Notes under the pieces: model-generated
Seen by the model: the letters and a program-made list of their open reading frames with translations, nothing else
Told to the model about the DNA's origin: nothing
Database searches by the model: none
In this document: in pieces, positions 25,037-33,313 of the stretch
Position numbering within the stretch: position 1 is the stretch's first letter
How the letters are laid out: each line of letters starts with the position of its first letter
Program-made: the position numbers and the translations under genes
Origin: Fimbriimonadaceae bacterium
Lineage (GTDB): Bacteria; Armatimonadota; UBA10988
DNA: 44,754 nt
Assembly: GCA_020850355.1 (NCBI GenBank)
Contig: JADZEX010000054.1
Span: 1-44,754 of the forward strand
Direction: 5' to 3'

Positions 25037-25047
25037 GTGAGGTTCTG

Positions 25048-25515
25048 ATGCGCGAGTTCCTGCAACAGGTGCTGGAGGTGGTCGAGCCGCTGAAAGTCGG
25101 CTTCGCCACCACCCGCAAGCACATCGCCCGCGAGGCGGTGACCTACGAGTACCCCGAAGAGCGCAAGCCGCTGCCGGACCGCGCGCGCTGGCGGCACATC
25201 CTGCGGCGACACGAGAGCGGCGAGCACGCCGGCTTGGAGCGCTGCATCGGATGCTCGCTGTGTTCGGCGGCCTGCCCCGCCGAGTGCATCTACGTCGAAG
25301 CCGGGCAGAACACCACCGCCGAACGCTATTCGCCCGGCGAACGGTATGCGACGATCTACCAGATCAACATGCTGCGGTGCATCTTCTGCGGGATGTGCGA
25401 AGACGCCTGCCCCACCGGCGCGATCGTGCTGACCAGCGACTTTGAGCTGGCCGAGTACCGCCGCGAGGACTTCATCTACAACAAAGAGCGGCTGCTCGTA
25501 CCGCCGGTCTCCTGA
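25048..25515 (+). CDS. nuoI: NADH-quinone oxidoreductase subunit I
   Basis: 155 residues. It contains two complete 4Fe-4S ferredoxin motifs, [12 protein letters not shown] (Cys66, 69, 72, 76) and [12 protein letters not shown] (Cys111, 114, 117, 121), which hold clusters N6a and N6b carrying electrons towards the quinone site formed with NuoH. The N-terminal amphipathic stretch ([13 protein letters not shown]) and [14 protein letters not shown] are typical of NuoI. The ATG at 25048 is 11 nt after the nuoH stop, with GGTGAGG in front. All eight cysteines are present, so it should be functional. Very confident. Confidence 0.97.
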   Translation: MREFLQQVLEVVEPLKVGFATTRKHIAREAVTYEYPEERKPLPDRARWRHILRRHESGEHAGLERCIGCSLCSAACPAECIYVEAGQNTTAERYSPGERYATIYQINMLRCIFCGMCEDACPTGAIVLTSDFELAEYRREDFIYNKERLLVPPVS

Positions 25516-25535
25516 CTCTCCGCCGCGAGGCCGCG

Positions 25536-27041
25536 ATGCAAGTCGGCAAGGTCTTCCTGGTGGGCGCCGGCCCCGGCGATCCTGGGCTGCTGACGCTCAA
25601 AGCCCGCGACATCCTGGCTCGCGCCGAGGTGATCGTCTACGACCGGCTGGCCAACCCGGTCCACCTGCGCTGGGCCCGGCCCGAGGCCGAGCGGGTCTAC
25701 GTCGGCAAGGCTCCTGGCCAGGTGGCGCTCGACCAGGACGGCATCAACCAGGTGCTGGTCGACCGGGGGCTCGCCGGCCGGCTGGTCTGTCGCCTGAAGG
25801 GCGGCGATCCTTACGTGTTCGGCCGCGGTGGCGAGGAAGCCTTGGCGTGTCTGGCGGCGGGCGTGCCCTTCGAGGTCGTGCCGGGGATCACCTCGGCCAT
25901 CGGCGCACCCTCCTATGCCGGCGTGCCGGTGACGCATCGCAACGTCGCCACCAGCTTCGCGGTGATCACCGGCCACGAGAATCCTGACAAGGCGGCGACG
26001 CAGGTCGACTACGCCCGGCTGGCCAACGGGGCCGACACGCTGGTCTTCCTGATGGGCATCGGCAACCTGCCCGAAATCCGCGACCAGCTCCTGGCCGCCG
26101 GCCGCGATCCGGCGACGCCGGCGGCGGTCGTGCAGTGGGGCACCTGGCCGCGCCAGCGCAGCGTGCAGGGCACCCTGGCCGACCTTGTTGAAGTGGTCCG
26201 CGACAGCGGCATCCAGCCGCCAGCGGTGACGGTGGTCGGCGAGGTGGTGGCCCTCAAGTCGCAGCTCGGCTGGTTCGAAACGCGCCCGCTGCATGGCCGG
26301 ACGGTCGTCGTGACGCGCTCGCGGACACAGGCCTCGGAGATCAGCGAGCAGCTCACCGCGCTCGGGGCCGAGGTGCTCGAGTTCCCGGTGATCCGCATCG
26401 TCCCCCGCGAGGTCGGCCCGGCGGTCCGGGCAGCGCTCGACGCTGGCGTGCCGTACGACTGGGTGGTCTTCACCAGCACCAACGCGGTCGAGCTGTTCTG
26501 GCGGGCCTGGTGGGCGGCGGGCGGCGACGCGCGGGCCCTGGCGGCGGTACGCTGCGGCGCGGTCGGTCAGGCGACCGCCGCGGCCTTGGCCGGCTGCGGT
26601 CTGCGGGCCGACTTCGTGCCGCGCAGTTTCAGCGCCGCCGACTTCGCGCGGGAGTTCCCCGGCGCTGGCACGGCGCGGGTCTGGTTCCCCAGCGCGGCCA
26701 AGGCGGCCGACACGGTCCCCGCCGAGTTGCGGGCGCTGGGGGCGACGGTCGACGTGCTGCCGCTCTACGACACCGTCCTCGACCCGTCGGACGCCGCGCC
26801 TCTGGCCGAGCGCCTGGCGTCCGGCGAGATCGACGCGGTGACCTTCACGTCGTCCAGCACCGCCGAGAACTTCCGCCAACTGCTGCCAGACGCCGACCTC
26901 GGCGCGGTCTGCCTGGCCAGCATCGGCCCGAAGACCTCGGCGACTTTGCGGCAGCTCGGTCTGCCGCCCACCGTCGAGGCGGCCGAAGCAACGCTAGACG
27001 GTCTCGTCGCCGTGCTCCAGGCGCACTTCGCCGGGGACTAG
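25536..27041 (+). CDS. cobA-hemD: Uroporphyrinogen-III C-methyltransferase / uroporphyrinogen-III synthase fusion
   Basis: 501 residues. Residues 1-240 are the SAM-dependent uroporphyrinogen-III methyltransferase: VGAGPGDPGLLTLKARDIL, VIVYDRLANPVH, RLKGGDPYVFGRGGEE and VVPGITSAIGAPSYAGVPVT. Residues about 253-501 are uroporphyrinogen-III synthase (TVVVTRSRTQASEISEQLTA, WVVFTSTNAVELFW, DAVTFTSSSTAENF, CLASIGPKTSATLRQLG). The enzyme closes hydroxymethylbilane to uroporphyrinogen III and methylates it to precorrin-2, the branch point to sirohaem and cobalamin. Fusions of the two enzymes are known in several phyla. It follows nuoI by 20 nt and is probably co-transcribed. Its last 48 nt overlap the 3' end of convergent tilS. 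Very confident. Confidence 0.96.
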   Translation: MQVGKVFLVGAGPGDPGLLTLKARDILARAEVIVYDRLANPVHLRWARPEAERVYVGKAPGQVALDQDGINQVLVDRGLAGRLVCRLKGGDPYVFGRGGEEALACLAAGVPFEVVPGITSAIGAPSYAGVPVTHRNVATSFAVITGHENPDKAATQVDYARLANGADTLVFLMGIGNLPEIRDQLLAAGRDPATPAAVVQWGTWPRQRSVQGTLADLVEVVRDSGIQPPAVTVVGEVVALKSQLGWFETRPLHGRTVVVTRSRTQASEISEQLTALGAEVLEFPVIRIVPREVGPAVRAALDAGVPYDWVVFTSTNAVELFWRAWWAAGGDARALAAVRCGAVGQATAAALAGCGLRADFVPRSFSAADFAREFPGAGTARVWFPSAAKAADTVPAELRALGATVDVLPLYDTVLDPSDAAPLAERLASGEIDAVTFTSSSTAENFRQLLPDADLGAVCLASIGPKTSATLRQLGLPPTVEAAEATLDGLVAVLQAHFAGD

Positions 27042-28274
27042 CGCCACCGCCAGCGGGCCGCACCAACGCTGATCGGGCGGCACCCCCGGCGACCAGACCG
27101 GCTGACCGTCCGCCAGCAGCACCGGCAGGTCGTCGCGCAGCAGCACCGGGATGCCCCGCTCCTGCTGCAGGTCGCTCAGCTTGCGCGAGCCACCGCGGCC
27201 GACCGGCTGCCAGGCATCGCCCGGCTGACGACGGCGCCAGGTGAACGGTGCGGGCCGCAGCATGACGCTGCTGGCCGTCGCGGCGCCGCTAACCACCTGC
27301 CACTCGCGACGCCCGGGCCGGGCCAGATAGAGCCCGGCCAGAGACCGACAGGCCACCCAGCGCGCGGTCCGCAGCGGTCCGTGGCCGGGCTGTTGCGCCA
27401 ACTGGTCGAGCCGCTCACAGTCGTCGTGGCCGCTGCCCGCCAGACTGCCACAAACCGCGGCCAGCGCGTCGCGCAGCAACCAGGCCCGGCTCGCCGGCGG
27501 CAGCTCCGACCAGCCGTCCAACCGCAGCAGGCGCGCCTCGGGCGGGGCCAGCCAGGCGGCTGGCAGCGGCACCGACCGGGCGGTGGCGAGCTCGCTGGTG
27601 ACCTGTTGCAGCCAGGCGCGTTCGGCCTCGACGCGCCCGGCCGCGGCGGCCAGGTTGGCGCCGGCCCCGGCGCGGACCGCTTCCAGCAACGGCAGCACCT
27701 CCGCCCGCAGGCGGTTCCGCGGGGTCAGCGGCAGAGCGTTGGTCGGGTCGTCGAGAAACGGCAGGCACTCCTGCTCGACCCAGGCCCGCAGCTCGGCGCG
27801 CCGGGCGGCCAGCAGCGGCCGCACCACCTGGCCGTCGCGCGCCGGCAGCGCCGCCAGGCCGCTCAGCGCGCAACCCCGCAACAGATTCAGCAGCATCGTC
27901 TCGGCGCGGTCGTCGGCGGTGTGTCCCACGGCGATCCGCGCGGCGCCGGCACGGGCCGCGGCGGTCCGCAGGAAGGCCCAGCGCTGCTCGCGGGCGGCCG
28001 TCTCGCTGGGGGCCGGCGTGCCCGCGGCGGCCGTCATAAACCCCTGGCCGCGGCTCGCCGCGAGCTCGCGCACCAGCTCCACGGCCGCGGCGCCGTGGTC
28101 GCCCCAGCGGTGGTCGAAGCAGGCCACGGTGAGCGGCCCGGCGTGCCGGCGGTGCAGGATCTCGAGCAGCGCGACGCTGTCGGCTCCGCCGCTGACAGCC
28201 ACCAGCAGGGCGGCCCGCGGCGGCAGCCAGTCAGGTTCCCAGCCGGCCGCCAGGCGGTCCGGCAGGTCCCGCAT
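26994..28274 (-). CDS. tilS: tRNA(Ile)-lysidine synthase
   Basis: 426 residues. The PP-loop ATP-binding motif SGGADS is at 28-33, preceded by PPRAALLVA. It is followed by FDHRWGDHGAAAVELV (usual HVDHGLR region), VGHTADDRAETMLLNLLRG and the LPFLDDPTNALPLTPRNRLR block that contacts the tRNA. The C-terminal part (GGSRKLSDLQQERGIP; LPVLLADGQPVWSPGVPPD) is the TilS C-terminal domain. The enzyme adds lysine to C34 of the AUA-reading tRNA(Ile) and is normally essential. It is the last gene of the accB-purC-apgM-tilS run; its ATG overlaps the stop of the upstream gene by one base (TGATG). The 3' end overlaps cobA-hemD antisense by 48 nt. Very confident. Confidence 0.96.
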   Translation of the reverse strand: MRDLPDRLAAGWEPDWLPPRAALLVAVSGGADSVALLEILHRRHAGPLTVACFDHRWGDHGAAAVELVRELAASRGQGFMTAAAGTPAPSETAAREQRWAFLRTAAARAGAARIAVGHTADDRAETMLLNLLRGCALSGLAALPARDGQVVRPLLAARRAELRAWVEQECLPFLDDPTNALPLTPRNRLRAEVLPLLEAVRAGAGANLAAAAGRVEAERAWLQQVTSELATARSVPLPAAWLAPPEARLLRLDGWSELPPASRAWLLRDALAAVCGSLAGSGHDDCERLDQLAQQPGHGPLRTARWVACRSLAGLYLARPGRREWQVVSGAATASSVMLRPAPFTWRRRQPGDAWQPVGRGGSRKLSDLQQERGIPVLLRDDLPVLLADGQPVWSPGVPPDQRWCGPLAVALVPGEVRLEHGDETV

Positions 28275-29431
28275 CAGCGGCTCCAGAGCCAGCCGCGGAG
28301 ATCGACCGCCCCTTGCCGCAACCGGCCGGCGGCGACGCTGAACTCGTCAAACTCGCGCGGCCCTGCGATGCGGGCGCCGGGTCGCCAGGCCAGGTACGGC
28401 ACCGGCCGGCTGGCGTGCCGCCGGGTCGCCAAGAGGCTGGCGTAGTCGCTGACGATGGTGATCGCCAGCTCGTCATCACGGCCGGTCTTGGCCACCAGCG
28501 GCCCTAGGATCTCGCGGTCCAGCCAGGCGATCACGTCGCGCTTGTAGGCCACGTCGCCGAAGTGCCCGGCGCGGTCGGCGTCGTTGACATGCACCAGCAG
28601 CGTCGGAGCATGGTCCAGGGCGGCCAACATCGCTTCGGCGGTCAACTCGTCGGTCCGGCGTAGCACCGAGACCCCGGCGGCGCGGGCCGCCCCGCGGACT
28701 GCCAGGTTGCGGGTCAGCACGCTGACCACCTGCCCAGTCCGCAGCACGAACACCGGCAGCTCCGGCGCGCGGCCGCAGCCCCAGGGCCAGGCCACATCGA
28801 AGGTCGGCAGCCCATCGCCGGCGCGCCGCTGGTTGACCGGGTGGCGCGCCAGGACCTCGCGGCTGATGTCGACCAGCCACCGCAGCTCGTCCTCCCCTTC
28901 GCCTCGCGGCCACTGCGCTTCGAGGGGCTGGCTGGGGTCCAGCTCGCCCGGCGGCGTACAGCGCGCCTCGACGGGCCCGTCCTCCCAGAGCCCCAGCCAA
29001 CGTTTCGGCGCCACGGCTTTGACAGCCAACCCGGGCCGGCTGAGCGCGCGGGCCAGGGACTCGCCGAGCGCGTCCCAGTCTTCCGGCAACGGGGGCAGCG
29101 GGAACCGCTCCAGCTCGGCGCCCCAGGTCAGCAGGTCCAGGCGCACCCCCGCGTCGCGGCGACCGAGCGCGGCGCCAGCGCCCAGCAGCTCGACCGCGGC
29201 GCGGCCGCCGGCCGCCGGCGAGTAGCCCAACAGCGCCAGGGTGGTCTGGTCGGACCCAATCGCCGGCTCGTCGGGAGTGGTCTCCGGCAGCAGGTGCAGC
29301 AGCCCGACCTCGCTGCGGTGCGCCAGCTCGTCAAGGTGGGGCGTGACGGCCGCCTGCAACGGCGTGCGGCCGTCCAGTTCGTCCTGCGGATCGTCGGCCA
29401 GGCCGCTCAGGACCAGCAGCAGGTGGGGCAT
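28274..29431 (-). CDS. ApgM-like phosphoglycerate mutase family protein, altered metal site
   Basis: 385 residues of the archaeal-type cofactor-independent phosphoglycerate mutase (PhosphMutase) family, alkaline-phosphatase superfamily. Family blocks are DELDGRTPLQAAVTPHLDEL, PAIGSDQTTLALLGYSP (candidate catalytic Ser60), HVNDADRAGHFGDVAYKRDV and HASRPVPYLAWRPGA. Two positions that are normally metal ligands look changed. The N-terminal 'LDGLADRP' motif reads LSGLADDP (Ser9 for Asp), and 'GDHSTP' reads SDYASL (Tyr for His). The remaining Asp/His positions seem present. It may be a catalytically altered member, perhaps acting on another phosphate ester or none. It lies between purC (6 nt upstream) and tilS (1-base overlap). 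Family confident; activity doubtful, based on alignment by eye. Confidence 0.85.
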   Translation of the reverse strand: MPHLLLVLSGLADDPQDELDGRTPLQAAVTPHLDELAHRSEVGLLHLLPETTPDEPAIGSDQTTLALLGYSPAAGGRAAVELLGAGAALGRRDAGVRLDLLTWGAELERFPLPPLPEDWDALGESLARALSRPGLAVKAVAPKRWLGLWEDGPVEARCTPPGELDPSQPLEAQWPRGEGEDELRWLVDISREVLARHPVNQRRAGDGLPTFDVAWPWGCGRAPELPVFVLRTGQVVSVLTRNLAVRGAARAAGVSVLRRTDELTAEAMLAALDHAPTLLVHVNDADRAGHFGDVAYKRDVIAWLDREILGPLVAKTGRDDELAITIVSDYASLLATRRHASRPVPYLAWRPGARIAGPREFDEFSVAAGRLRQGAVDLRGWLWSR

Positions 29432-29437
29432 CGGCGG

Positions 29438-30325
29438 CTACAAGTCGCGGCCGGTGATCCGGCGCCACGCCTCGTGGTAGCGCGCTGCGGTCAGCGCCAC
29501 CACCTCGTCGGTCGGCGCCGGCGCCGGCGGCTGCTTGTCCCAGTCAAGCGTCTCCAGCCAGTCGCGCAAGACCTGCTTGTCCATCGACCGCTGGCCCCGC
29601 CCCGGGGCGTACTCGTCGACGTCCCAGAAACGCGACGAATCGGGCGTCAGGATCTCGTCGATTAGGATCACCGCGCCGTCCAAGATCCCGAACTCGAACT
29701 TCGTGTCGGCGATGATCACGCCCTGCGCTCGCGCCAACTCGGCGGCCGAGCGGTAGAGCTGGATGGTCGCGTCGCGCAGCGTCTCGCTCAGCTCCCGGCC
29801 GATCCGCTCGACGCACTGCTCGAACGAGATGTTGATGTCGTGGCCGTCGGATTCCTTGCTGGCCGGCGTGAAGATCGGCTCGGGGAGCTGGTCCGATTCG
29901 CGCAGCCCGGCCGGCAGGCGGATCCCGCAGACCGTGCCGTCGGTGCGGTACTCCTTCCAGCCACTCCCGGCCAAATAGCCGCGCGCGACGCACTCCACCA
30001 GGATCGGCTCGCACTTGCGGACGTACATCGAGCGGCCGGCGAGGTCGGCGCGGGAGGCCTGGAACTCGGCCGGGAACTGCGCCTCGTCGGCGGTCAGGCG
30101 GTGGTGGCGCAGGCCGATCCGGTCGCAATGGTCCAACCAGAAGTTGGTCAGCCGGGTGAGGATCCGCCCCTTGGCGGGAATCGGCCGCGGCAAGATGCAG
30201 TCGAACGCCGAGATACGGTCCGAGGCGACCAGCAGCAGGGCGTCACCGAGGTCGTAGATGTCGCGGACCTTGCCGGAATGGTCGGGCTGCCGGCCGGCCA
30301 GCGTGGTGTGCAGCAAACCACTCAT
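29438..30325 (-). CDS. purC: Phosphoribosylaminoimidazole-succinocarboxamide synthase
   Basis: 295 residues, close to the long (yeast-type) SAICAR synthases rather than the about 237-residue E. coli form. Family motifs are GKVRDIYDLGDALLLVASDR, DRISAFDCILPRPIPAKG, CVARGYLAGSGWKEY, DTKFEFG and DEILTPDSSRFWD. It catalyses ATP-dependent joining of aspartate to CAIR, the eighth step towards IMP. It is 42 nt downstream of accB and 6 nt upstream of the apgM-like gene. The ATG at 30325 has GGGAGGTGC upstream. No other purine-biosynthesis gene is present here. Very confident. Confidence 0.97.
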   Translation of the reverse strand: MSGLLHTTLAGRQPDHSGKVRDIYDLGDALLLVASDRISAFDCILPRPIPAKGRILTRLTNFWLDHCDRIGLRHHRLTADEAQFPAEFQASRADLAGRSMYVRKCEPILVECVARGYLAGSGWKEYRTDGTVCGIRLPAGLRESDQLPEPIFTPASKESDGHDINISFEQCVERIGRELSETLRDATIQLYRSAAELARAQGVIIADTKFEFGILDGAVILIDEILTPDSSRFWDVDEYAPGRGQRSMDKQVLRDWLETLDWDKQPPAPAPTDEVVALTAARYHEAWRRITGRDL

Positions 30326-30367
30326 CGAGCACCTCCCAGGGCAGGATTGCGCGTTGGCCAGGGGCGG

Positions 30368-30808
30368 TCAGGAATGGCCGTCGAGCGGCTCGAACTCCAT
30401 CAGCGTCTCGCCGGTCACGACCAGTTGCTCGTTGGCGGCAACCACCCGGACGACCCGGCCCCGGGCCCCGGCCGAGATCTCGTTGAAGATCTTCATCGCC
30501 TCGATCAGGCACACCGTGTCGGTCTCCTCGACGACATCGCCCTCCTTCACGAAGGACGGCTCGTTGGGCGACGAGGAGCGGTAGAAGACCCCGGTGATCG
30601 GCGATTTCAGCGGAATCCAGTGGCTCGGCCGGTCGTCGCCCAGCGGCTCCGGCGCCACGGTCGCCAGCACCGCGGCCACTTCGGCCGCCGGCAACGCGGT
30701 GATGTTGATCTCGAGGTCGTCCTCACGCACCGCCAGCGACTCCAGGCCGTGGCGCTGGACAATGTCGAGCAGGCGCTGCAAGTCGGTTAGTTCGACCAGG
30801 GGATCCAT
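30368..30808 (-). CDS. accB: Acetyl-CoA carboxylase biotin carboxyl carrier protein
   Basis: 146 residues from ATG 30808, which gives the family-like start MDPLVELTDLQRLLDIVQRH. An in-frame ATG at 30826 is 12 nt beyond the promoter's -10 box and less likely. The C-terminal biotinyl domain begins at IPLKSPITGVFYRSSSPNEP and contains the biotin-attachment motif EAMKI with Lys106. The N-terminal LESLAVREDDLEINI and the Pro/Ala linker are typical. BCCP carries CO2 on biotin for malonyl-CoA synthesis. accC is not adjacent, which is unusual since the two genes often form one operon. It is first of the accB-purC-apgM-tilS run and has a clear promoter. Very confident. Confidence 0.95.
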   Translation of the reverse strand: MDPLVELTDLQRLLDIVQRHGLESLAVREDDLEINITALPAAEVAAVLATVAPEPLGDDRPSHWIPLKSPITGVFYRSSSPNEPSFVKEGDVVEETDTVCLIEAMKIFNEISAGARGRVVRVVAANEQLVVTGETLMEFEPLDGHS

Positions 30809-30837
30809 GCGGTTCGCCGCTCCCATCAGGTCGGCCC

Positions 30838-30866
30838 AAGGTAGCCTAGAACGGCAGTCGGGTCAA
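30838..30866 (-). promoter_or_regulatory. Promoter of accB-purC-apgM-tilS
   Basis: Minus strand: TTGACC (30866-30861), a 17-nt spacer, then TACCTT (30843-30838). The -35 box overlaps the last bases of rdrB. Confidence 0.75.
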
Positions 30867-33313
30867 GCGCGGCGCCGACGGCCAGCCAGTTCGCGGCAGC
30901 AACGATCCAACAGCTGGCCGAACTGCTCCCGATCGGTCGGCCACGGCTGGTCGCTGCCGCTGTCGTCGGCCGCCGCGGCAGCGCTCCGCTGCAACCACTC
31001 GCGGGCCTCAGGGTAGGTCTGCCCGCGCGCCAAGGCGGCCTGCAAGAGCGCCTCATACTCCTCGTCCACCGCTGAATCGAACAGCGACGGATCATCGGTG
31101 TTGACGGTGAACCGCAAGGCCGATGAGTGCGGCGGCGACCAGTCAAACACCGGGTGCTCCTGCAGCGACCGCATCGCACCGATCCGCAGGTTGGAGGTGG
31201 GGCAGACCTCCACGGTGAGGTCCAACTGCGCCAGGTCGCGCAGCAACACCTCGCGCGCGGCCGCCGTCGCTTCCGGCAGCCAGGGCAGCTCGGACAACGG
31301 CACGGTGCCAGCGAGCGGTCGCGTCAGATAGCGGGCCAGCAGCCGGTCACACTCAGTTGGCAAGTTGTCGGGCGCGTGGACATGGCGCCGCAGACGCCAG
31401 TGCCGAGGGGCCTCGGCGAGCAGTCCGACCCGCGCCAACGCTGTGGGCTCGTAGCGCAGTTGGTAAGCCTGCCAGAGGGTCTGCGGGCTGCGACCATCGC
31501 CGTTCGGGTCGCTGGCCTCAGCGGCAAGCCGGTCCTCCAACTGCGCCAGGCAGCGCTGGCTGAGCGCCTCCCGAGCGCGGGCCCAGAGCCAGACGAGATC
31601 GTCGACCAGTTCCTGGCGGTCGACCCGCACAGCGGTGTCGCACGGCCGGTGGGAGAGCGCCAGGGCGTGACCCACCCGCTGCGGGTGTAGCCGGACGCCG
31701 TCGAAGCAGACCCGCTGCGTCAACTCGTCGAGTCGGCGCAGTCCTTGGAGCTGCGTGTCGAATCCCTCACCGGCGTGGCAGATGAAGCTCAGCCGCGGCG
31801 CTGCGGGGCCGCACAGGCTGTAGTAGTAGGTCCAGGTGCGGTTCACCAGCAGCGCCATCACCCAGTTTGCCAGGGAGCGCTCGTTGCCGGCAATGTCCAC
31901 CGTGCCCACCCACCTGGTGAGATTCGGGCGCTTCGCCAGGAACTGCCCGACCGCCCTCGCCTGCTGCCAGAGCCCCTCGAAACGCAGATGCACGGGGTGC
32001 ACATAGGCACCTCGTCGCGGGCGCCTGTCCGGCTCTCGGAGCAGGTGGATCGCGAACCGGGCAGTCAGGAAGCGCGCTGGGTTGCCGTCAGCGTCGCGGT
32101 CGTGCAGGTAGGCTTCGCAGCTCTTGACCTTGGACCGGAACTCGGTCCGCAACTGGTCGACCGTCTTCTCCGGCCCGACCCGCCACTCCACTCCGCGAAT
32201 GGCCGGCCGGGCGGCCATCCAGCGCAGGGCCGCCTGGACCAGGTCGGCCTCGGCGTGCTTCTTGACCTTGCGCCATGCCGCGAAGTGCGCATCAAAGAGA
32301 TCAAACGACTGGGTGTCGGGCAGCGCGACCAGACCGCGGTAGATGACTCCAATGATGCGCAGGACCTGCGTCAGAAGCACCGTGTGGCAGTTCGCCTCGG
32401 CTGGCCAAGGGTGTGACTGGAACCAGGCGTGCAACGCCGCCCCGACGCGTTCGCGGAAGCAGCGCTCGCCGTCTGGCGGCAGACTCCCCCGCCGGACCCG
32501 TTGGGCAAAACGGTAGACCCGCCGCCAGGCCGGCGACTTGCCGCAGTTGGCCGGGTCGGTCTGGGCGGCCGCGATCAGCACCTCCCAGTATGCGTCGAGA
32601 CTGCTCCCCAAGGCCGCGAAAGCCCGGTCTCGCTTGATGACTATGTCGACAGCGCAGCCCTCCATGGCGGCTCGTTCGAGAGTCTGGAACCCCCAGCGCG
32701 CGGCGACTAGCAGCACGTCGAGCTGCAACTGCTCGCCGCCTACGACCCAGCGCGCCTCGGCGGCACTTCTTCTGGCAGGTAGATCGCGCAGTTCTGCGCG
32801 CTGAATCGCCGCCCAGGTCAGCCCGTTGGGCGGCGCACCAGCCCCCAGGTGAACATGGCCGTCCAGCAACCCCTCCGGCGCCAACCTGGCCGCTTGCCGC
32901 GGCGGCGGCAGGGCCGTGCGGACCACCAACGGCCCGCCGCGACAGGCGCTGGCGCTGGCCGCCGCTTCGAGCAGCGCCAGCGGCCAGATCTGCCGCTGCA
33001 CCGCCAGATCCGCCGGCGTCAGCAGGCACCGCAAGCCGCCCTCCAGCCGCGTCGGCTCGAAGCAGCTCTGCGCCTCACCGAGCAGCGCCGCCAACGCCAA
33101 CGGCATCCTGGCGTCAGCCGCCTGCCAGGCTGCCTTGCGGCAGTCCGACAGCTCGGCGCCGCCGCCGTACTGGATCCACGGCGGCTGGCGCAGCCAGTCG
33201 TCCGCCAACTGCCCAAGCTGCCCAGAGTCCGCACCCGGTCGGCGGAGAGCCGCCGGGTGCGTCCAGAGCCAGGCCCGAGCCGCACTTCCGAAGACGTCCA
33301 ACGGCGCGCTCAT
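30863..33313 (-). CDS. rdrB: RADAR adenosine deaminase RdrB
   Basis: 816 residues, the size of RdrB of the RADAR anti-phage system. The complete adenosine-deaminase metal site can be read in order: DGHVHLGAG with His153 and His155, ICHAGEGF with His513 and Glu516, RVGHALAL with His549, EVCPTSNLRIGAM at about 702-714, and FTVNTDDPSLF with Asp740/741. A large insertion of about 350 residues between the first two motifs separates it from housekeeping deaminases (about 340 residues) and fits RdrB. RADAR proteins are reported to deaminate adenosine in RNA or ATP during infection. The start overlaps the stop of the ATPase gene upstream by ATGA, the canonical rdrA-rdrB layout. Housekeeping purine salvage is rejected on size and context. 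Confidence 0.92.
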   Translation of the reverse strand: MSAPLDVFGSAARAWLWTHPAALRRPGADSGQLGQLADDWLRQPPWIQYGGGAELSDCRKAAWQAADARMPLALAALLGEAQSCFEPTRLEGGLRCLLTPADLAVQRQIWPLALLEAAASASACRGGPLVVRTALPPPRQAARLAPEGLLDGHVHLGAGAPPNGLTWAAIQRAELRDLPARRSAAEARWVVGGEQLQLDVLLVAARWGFQTLERAAMEGCAVDIVIKRDRAFAALGSSLDAYWEVLIAAAQTDPANCGKSPAWRRVYRFAQRVRRGSLPPDGERCFRERVGAALHAWFQSHPWPAEANCHTVLLTQVLRIIGVIYRGLVALPDTQSFDLFDAHFAAWRKVKKHAEADLVQAALRWMAARPAIRGVEWRVGPEKTVDQLRTEFRSKVKSCEAYLHDRDADGNPARFLTARFAIHLLREPDRRPRRGAYVHPVHLRFEGLWQQARAVGQFLAKRPNLTRWVGTVDIAGNERSLANWVMALLVNRTWTYYYSLCGPAAPRLSFICHAGEGFDTQLQGLRRLDELTQRVCFDGVRLHPQRVGHALALSHRPCDTAVRVDRQELVDDLVWLWARAREALSQRCLAQLEDRLAAEASDPNGDGRSPQTLWQAYQLRYEPTALARVGLLAEAPRHWRLRRHVHAPDNLPTECDRLLARYLTRPLAGTVPLSELPWLPEATAAAREVLLRDLAQLDLTVEVCPTSNLRIGAMRSLQEHPVFDWSPPHSSALRFTVNTDDPSLFDSAVDEEYEALLQAALARGQTYPEAREWLQRSAAAAADDSGSDQPWPTDREQFGQLLDRCCRELAGRRRRA

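Noticed and set aside
30863-33313. Housekeeping adenosine deaminase for purine salvage
   Set aside because: At 816 residues with a 350-residue insertion and coupled to a large ATPase, it fits RdrB rather than the about 340-residue salvage enzyme.
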